Below, piece after piece: positions 52,339 to 54,409 of a stretch of DNA of 54,409 nucleotides. This DNA comes from Chloroflexota bacterium. Its GTDB lineage: Bacteria > Chloroflexota > Dehalococcoidia > Lucifugimonadales > Lucifugimonadaceae. The position numbers and the translations under genes were made by a program. Where the stretch lies: assembly GCA_027623795.1 (NCBI GenBank), contig JAQBUX010000002.1:1-54409 (forward strand), given 5' to 3'. The notes beneath the pieces were generated by a model. The model made no database searches. It was not told where the DNA came from and saw only the letters and a program-made list of their open reading frames with translations. The stretch's first letter is position 1, and every line of letters starts with the position of its first letter.

Positions 52339-52566
52339 TCAACCCGTCGAGCGTTTTATCTCGATCTCTTCGCCGGGAGCCAACGCGACCCGGCGTACCT
52401 CGATCCCCAGCTTCAACATCCAGTAGTTGAGCGTGGCTTTGGAAAGCTTCAGCGACTTCGCTGTCTCCGTGAAGCCTTCCTCGTTCAGCATCTCCGGTAT
52501 AGCGCGCTCCAACGGCCTACGAAGTCGTTTCTCGACGTCGAGCATCTTCTTGGTCTTCCTGACCAT
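52339..52566 (-). CDS. small HTH DNA-binding protein
   Basis: A protein of 75 residues from ATG 52566 with GGGGGAAAG directly upstream. The N-terminus is basic (MVRKTKKMLDVEKRL). A helix-turn-helix fits GFTETAKSLKLSKATLNYWMLKLGI, followed by a short beta hairpin (VRRVALAPGEEIEI). The layout resembles small Fis/resolvase-type HTH proteins. A stand-alone regulator is likely. The AT-rich stretch just upstream (52630-52740) could be its own promoter region. Confidence 0.7.
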   Translation of the reverse strand: MVRKTKKMLDVEKRLRRPLERAIPEMLNEEGFTETAKSLKLSKATLNYWMLKLGIEVRRVALAPGEEIEIKRSTG

Positions 52567-53223
52567 CTTTCCCCCTCATGACGTTACGTCCCCACTGCTG
52601 CCCCGGCGGCGGTTCCGACAGCGCAGAAGATCATCATACACTGACTAAACATATATTGCTATATCTTCATATATATATGATTCTTTTTTAGTCCTTGTTC
52701 AATATTCGATATACTTAAGTGATATACGGCAAAGCTACCACACGTTCAGTGTTTCAGGTCTCAAGATCAGCAGTGATTCACACGAAACGTTACGCGTTTC
52801 ACGGCCCATATTCGCCTATAAGAGCACTTCGGTGCGACGGCAAGCGTGACACATTCACCTGTTTCCGGGTATCGGCGTGGGAAATGCGGCCAGCGGGATC
52901 CTCGGGTTTCCCAGAATCCAGATATCGCCCGCATACATCGAACGCGTGTCGGTATCTGCCATTCAGGTCTCGGCTGCCGCAGAGGCCGCTTCCACGCCTC
53001 GGGAGTGCTGGGAAAGTCCGTTCCCCTCATCCATCGGCCTCTCCGGCGACCGTTACGTTCAAACCAAAATAAAAACGTCACCGCACTGCCCGGACGGGTA
53101 TCGCGGCTTTGCTAAACTCGACGAGCTCTTGAATTAGAGCGCGGCCCCTCCATCCCCGCATGCTCCACACCGCCCTGCCGCCATCTCCGAACCACGCCGC
53201 ATCAGCGGCTGGAGGTTTCCGCA
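52567..53223. other. gene-poor region with AT-rich island
   Basis: The first 170 bases hold an AT-rich island (52630-52740) with TATATATAT runs. A plus-strand frame from GTG 52877 to 53137 would give 86 residues (ending CPDGYRGFAKLDELLN) with coding-like composition but no recognisable family. It is a possible gene or remnant, with low support. Confidence 0.35.
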
Positions 53224-53937
53224 ATCGACTTCATCCGCGATCTGATCGACGGCGCCGAGGAATGGGTCCTCGAGTTCGTCACAAACGTTTTCGACGCAAT
53301 CGGGTGGTTCGGCCTCATCGGCCTGATGTCGATCGAGAGCACAGCGATCCCGCTGCCCAGCGAGGTCGTGATGCCGCTCGCCGGCTGGAAGTTGATAGAG
53401 GAAAAGGACCTGGGCTTCGGGTTCGTCGTCCTGGCCGGTCTGGCCGGAGCGTTTGGGAGCTTGTTAGGGTCCCTGGTCGAGTACTACGTGGCGCGCATCG
53501 GCGGCCGGCCATTAATCGAGAAGTACGGCAAGTACCTGCTGATCACGCGTGCTGACCTGGACCGGGCTGACCGGTGGTTCGCCACGCGCGGCGAGTTGAC
53601 CGTGTTCGTGGCCCGGATGATCCCCGGCGTGCGAGGGTTCATATCGATACCCGCCGGGATCGCCCGCATGAATGTGTGGCGGTTCTCTATCTTCACCTTC
53701 ATCGGGGCGTTTCCCTGGACCTTCGGGCTCGCGCTCGGCGGATTCATACTTGGCGCGAACTACGACGACATAAGGCAGGTCACGCGCCCGTTCGATATCC
53801 CGATAATCGGGGCGGCGCTTGCGGTTGTTGCATGGTTCGTGTGGCACAGGGTGCGTGAGATCCGCGCCGAATCCCGCGTCGCGGCCGGGGCGGCGTCTAC
53901 GGCCTCACACTCGCCCGCCGTGGGCGGTGACGAATGA
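53224..53937 (+). CDS. DedA/SNARE-associated family membrane protein with non-standard start
   Basis: DedA-family integral membrane protein, about 237 residues; the family acts in lipid (undecaprenyl phosphate or phospholipid) translocation and membrane homeostasis. Key segments: IESTAIPLPSEVVMPLAGW, FGSLLGSLVEYYVARIGGR, TVFVARMIPGVRGFISIPAG and a final span (IIGAALAVVAWFVWH). The usual N-terminus IDFIRDLIDGAEEWVLEFV is in frame before the first ATG at 53326, but no ATG/GTG/TTG precedes it. An ideal GGAGG lies eight bases before an ATC at 53224. Either ATC (or CTG 53209) initiates, or the codon is a sequence error for ATG. Confidence 0.8.
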   Translation: MDFIRDLIDGAEEWVLEFVTNVFDAIGWFGLIGLMSIESTAIPLPSEVVMPLAGWKLIEEKDLGFGFVVLAGLAGAFGSLLGSLVEYYVARIGGRPLIEKYGKYLLITRADLDRADRWFATRGELTVFVARMIPGVRGFISIPAGIARMNVWRFSIFTFIGAFPWTFGLALGGFILGANYDDIRQVTRPFDIPIIGAALAVVAWFVWHRVREIRAESRVAAGAASTASHSPAVGGDE

Positions 53938-54261
53938 AGATCGCCGCGGGCGGCGGACACAAAGGGAACACGGTCCTCGCTTGCCGGACTGTTCCACTGC
54001 CCTTCTTTGCAATGTACAGCGTGGCGGCGATGGGATTGACCTGGTTAACGGCGTCGTGTCGAGACCGGCGAAGGAATCGGCGATTGCGTGATGAAATCCG
54101 TTCCCGCGACCGGAGCCGAGAAGAGTAGAACCTGAGGCGGACGCTGCTCGGGACCAGCAAGTTCCAGGGTAACCGCCGCGGATCGCAGCGCATCAAATCC
54201 GTGAACCGCCACGGGAGTTCGCACGATTTAACCGCGACGTGATTAAGGCAGTTTACCGATC
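53938..54261. other. intergenic stretch with weak overlapping frame
   Basis: A 64-residue frame (ATG 53934 to 54128) overlaps the DedA stop as ATGA and starts MKIAAGGGHKGNTVLACR, with a short hydrophobic stretch and an Arg/Glu-rich tail. It might be a coupled small gene, but codon use and tail suggest chance. The rest shows nothing. Confidence 0.3.
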
Positions 54262-54409
54262 TTGGATATCGAATATCGCCCTCCCGACCCGATGGTCCGG
54301 ACAAAGTGACCGGGCGCGCCGTATACAGCGCAGACGTCAATCTTCCGGGCCTTGTCTGGGGCGAGGTCGTCCGCAGCCCGCACGCGCACGCCCTCGTTAT
54401 GGGAGTCGA
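54262..54409 (+). CDS. start of a molybdopterin-binding xanthine dehydrogenase family subunit, frameshifted, 3' end cut
   Basis: The frame ending at the window edge reads RPDGPDKVTGRAVYSADVNL, then PGLVWGEVVRSPHAHALVMG. This is the N-terminal domain of large molybdopterin-binding subunits (XdhA/CoxL/aldehyde oxidase type). It has no start in its own frame. TTG 54262 opens MDIEYRPP in another frame; adding one base to the C-run at 54282-54285 joins the two as EYRPPRPDGPDK, as expected for the family. The catalytic core lies outside the window, so the substrate is unknown. Confidence 0.7.

Overview
The window looks like a piece of a bacterial chromosome with high G+C content, many GTG and TTG starts, short intergenic gaps and mixed strands. 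The gene content suggests an uncultured Chloroflexota of the SAR202/Dehalococcoidia kind: tandem enolase-superfamily enzymes, tandem RraA-like proteins, several amidohydrolases, a reductive-dehalogenase-like iron-sulfur protein, an isolated larB and a NfeD/slipin pair. That assignment is inference from gene content; no rRNA is present. I see no prophage, insertion sequence or CRISPR array.

Layout. 1-4.9 kb: the end of a D-2-hydroxyacid dehydrogenase, then two amidohydrolases flanking a membrane-anchored DUF4097-like protein. 4.9-12.2 kb: a large membrane protein with a PI-PLC-like domain, an RdhA-like protein with a small downstream partner, a pseudo-receiver protein, and a MOCOS-like PLP enzyme carrying a probable one-base frameshift. 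12.6-20.2 kb: a lipoprotein, tRNA-Arg, an MBL hydrolase, tRNA-His, two tandem RraA-like genes, leucyl aminopeptidase, and an MBL protein with altered metal ligands. 20.2-33.1 kb is mostly housekeeping: mtaB, fabF, recJ, lgt, a XerC/D recombinase, a cytidylate-kinase-like protein and uvrC, followed by an MDR oxidoreductase and a winged-helix-like protein. 33.1-34.8 kb is gene-poor with an AT-rich island. 34.8-42.2 kb: two tandem mandelate racemase/muconate lactonizing family genes, a repeat block, slipin plus NfeD, an SDR and a thioredoxin-fold lipoprotein. 42.4-44.4 kb: a decayed YbjQ-family gene, a PqqD-family (RRE-like) gene overlapping a previously hidden 50-residue peptide gene, and a second pseudo-receiver. 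44.5-51.6 kb: a STAND/NB-ARC-TPR protein, a frameshifted exonuclease III, a VOC protein, dnaN, larB and a lipoprotein cytochrome c. 52.3-54.4 kb: a small HTH protein, a DedA protein with no normal start codon, and the first codons of a molybdopterin-binding xanthine dehydrogenase-type subunit.

Functionally the window mixes core replication, repair and lipid genes with a catabolic layer (amidohydrolases, enolase-superfamily enzymes, RraA-like proteins, oxidoreductases) suited to breaking down diverse organic matter. The most novel item is the PqqD-like protein translationally coupled to a 50-residue peptide ending in a Cys-x3-Cys tail. It resembles the recognition half of a RiPP (ribosomally made, post-translationally modified peptide) locus, but no modifying enzyme lies beside it. 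A second theme is that at least five genes need single-base corrections to restore their family sequence. This indicates either consensus errors in the assembly or real decay, so those gene calls should be treated with care.
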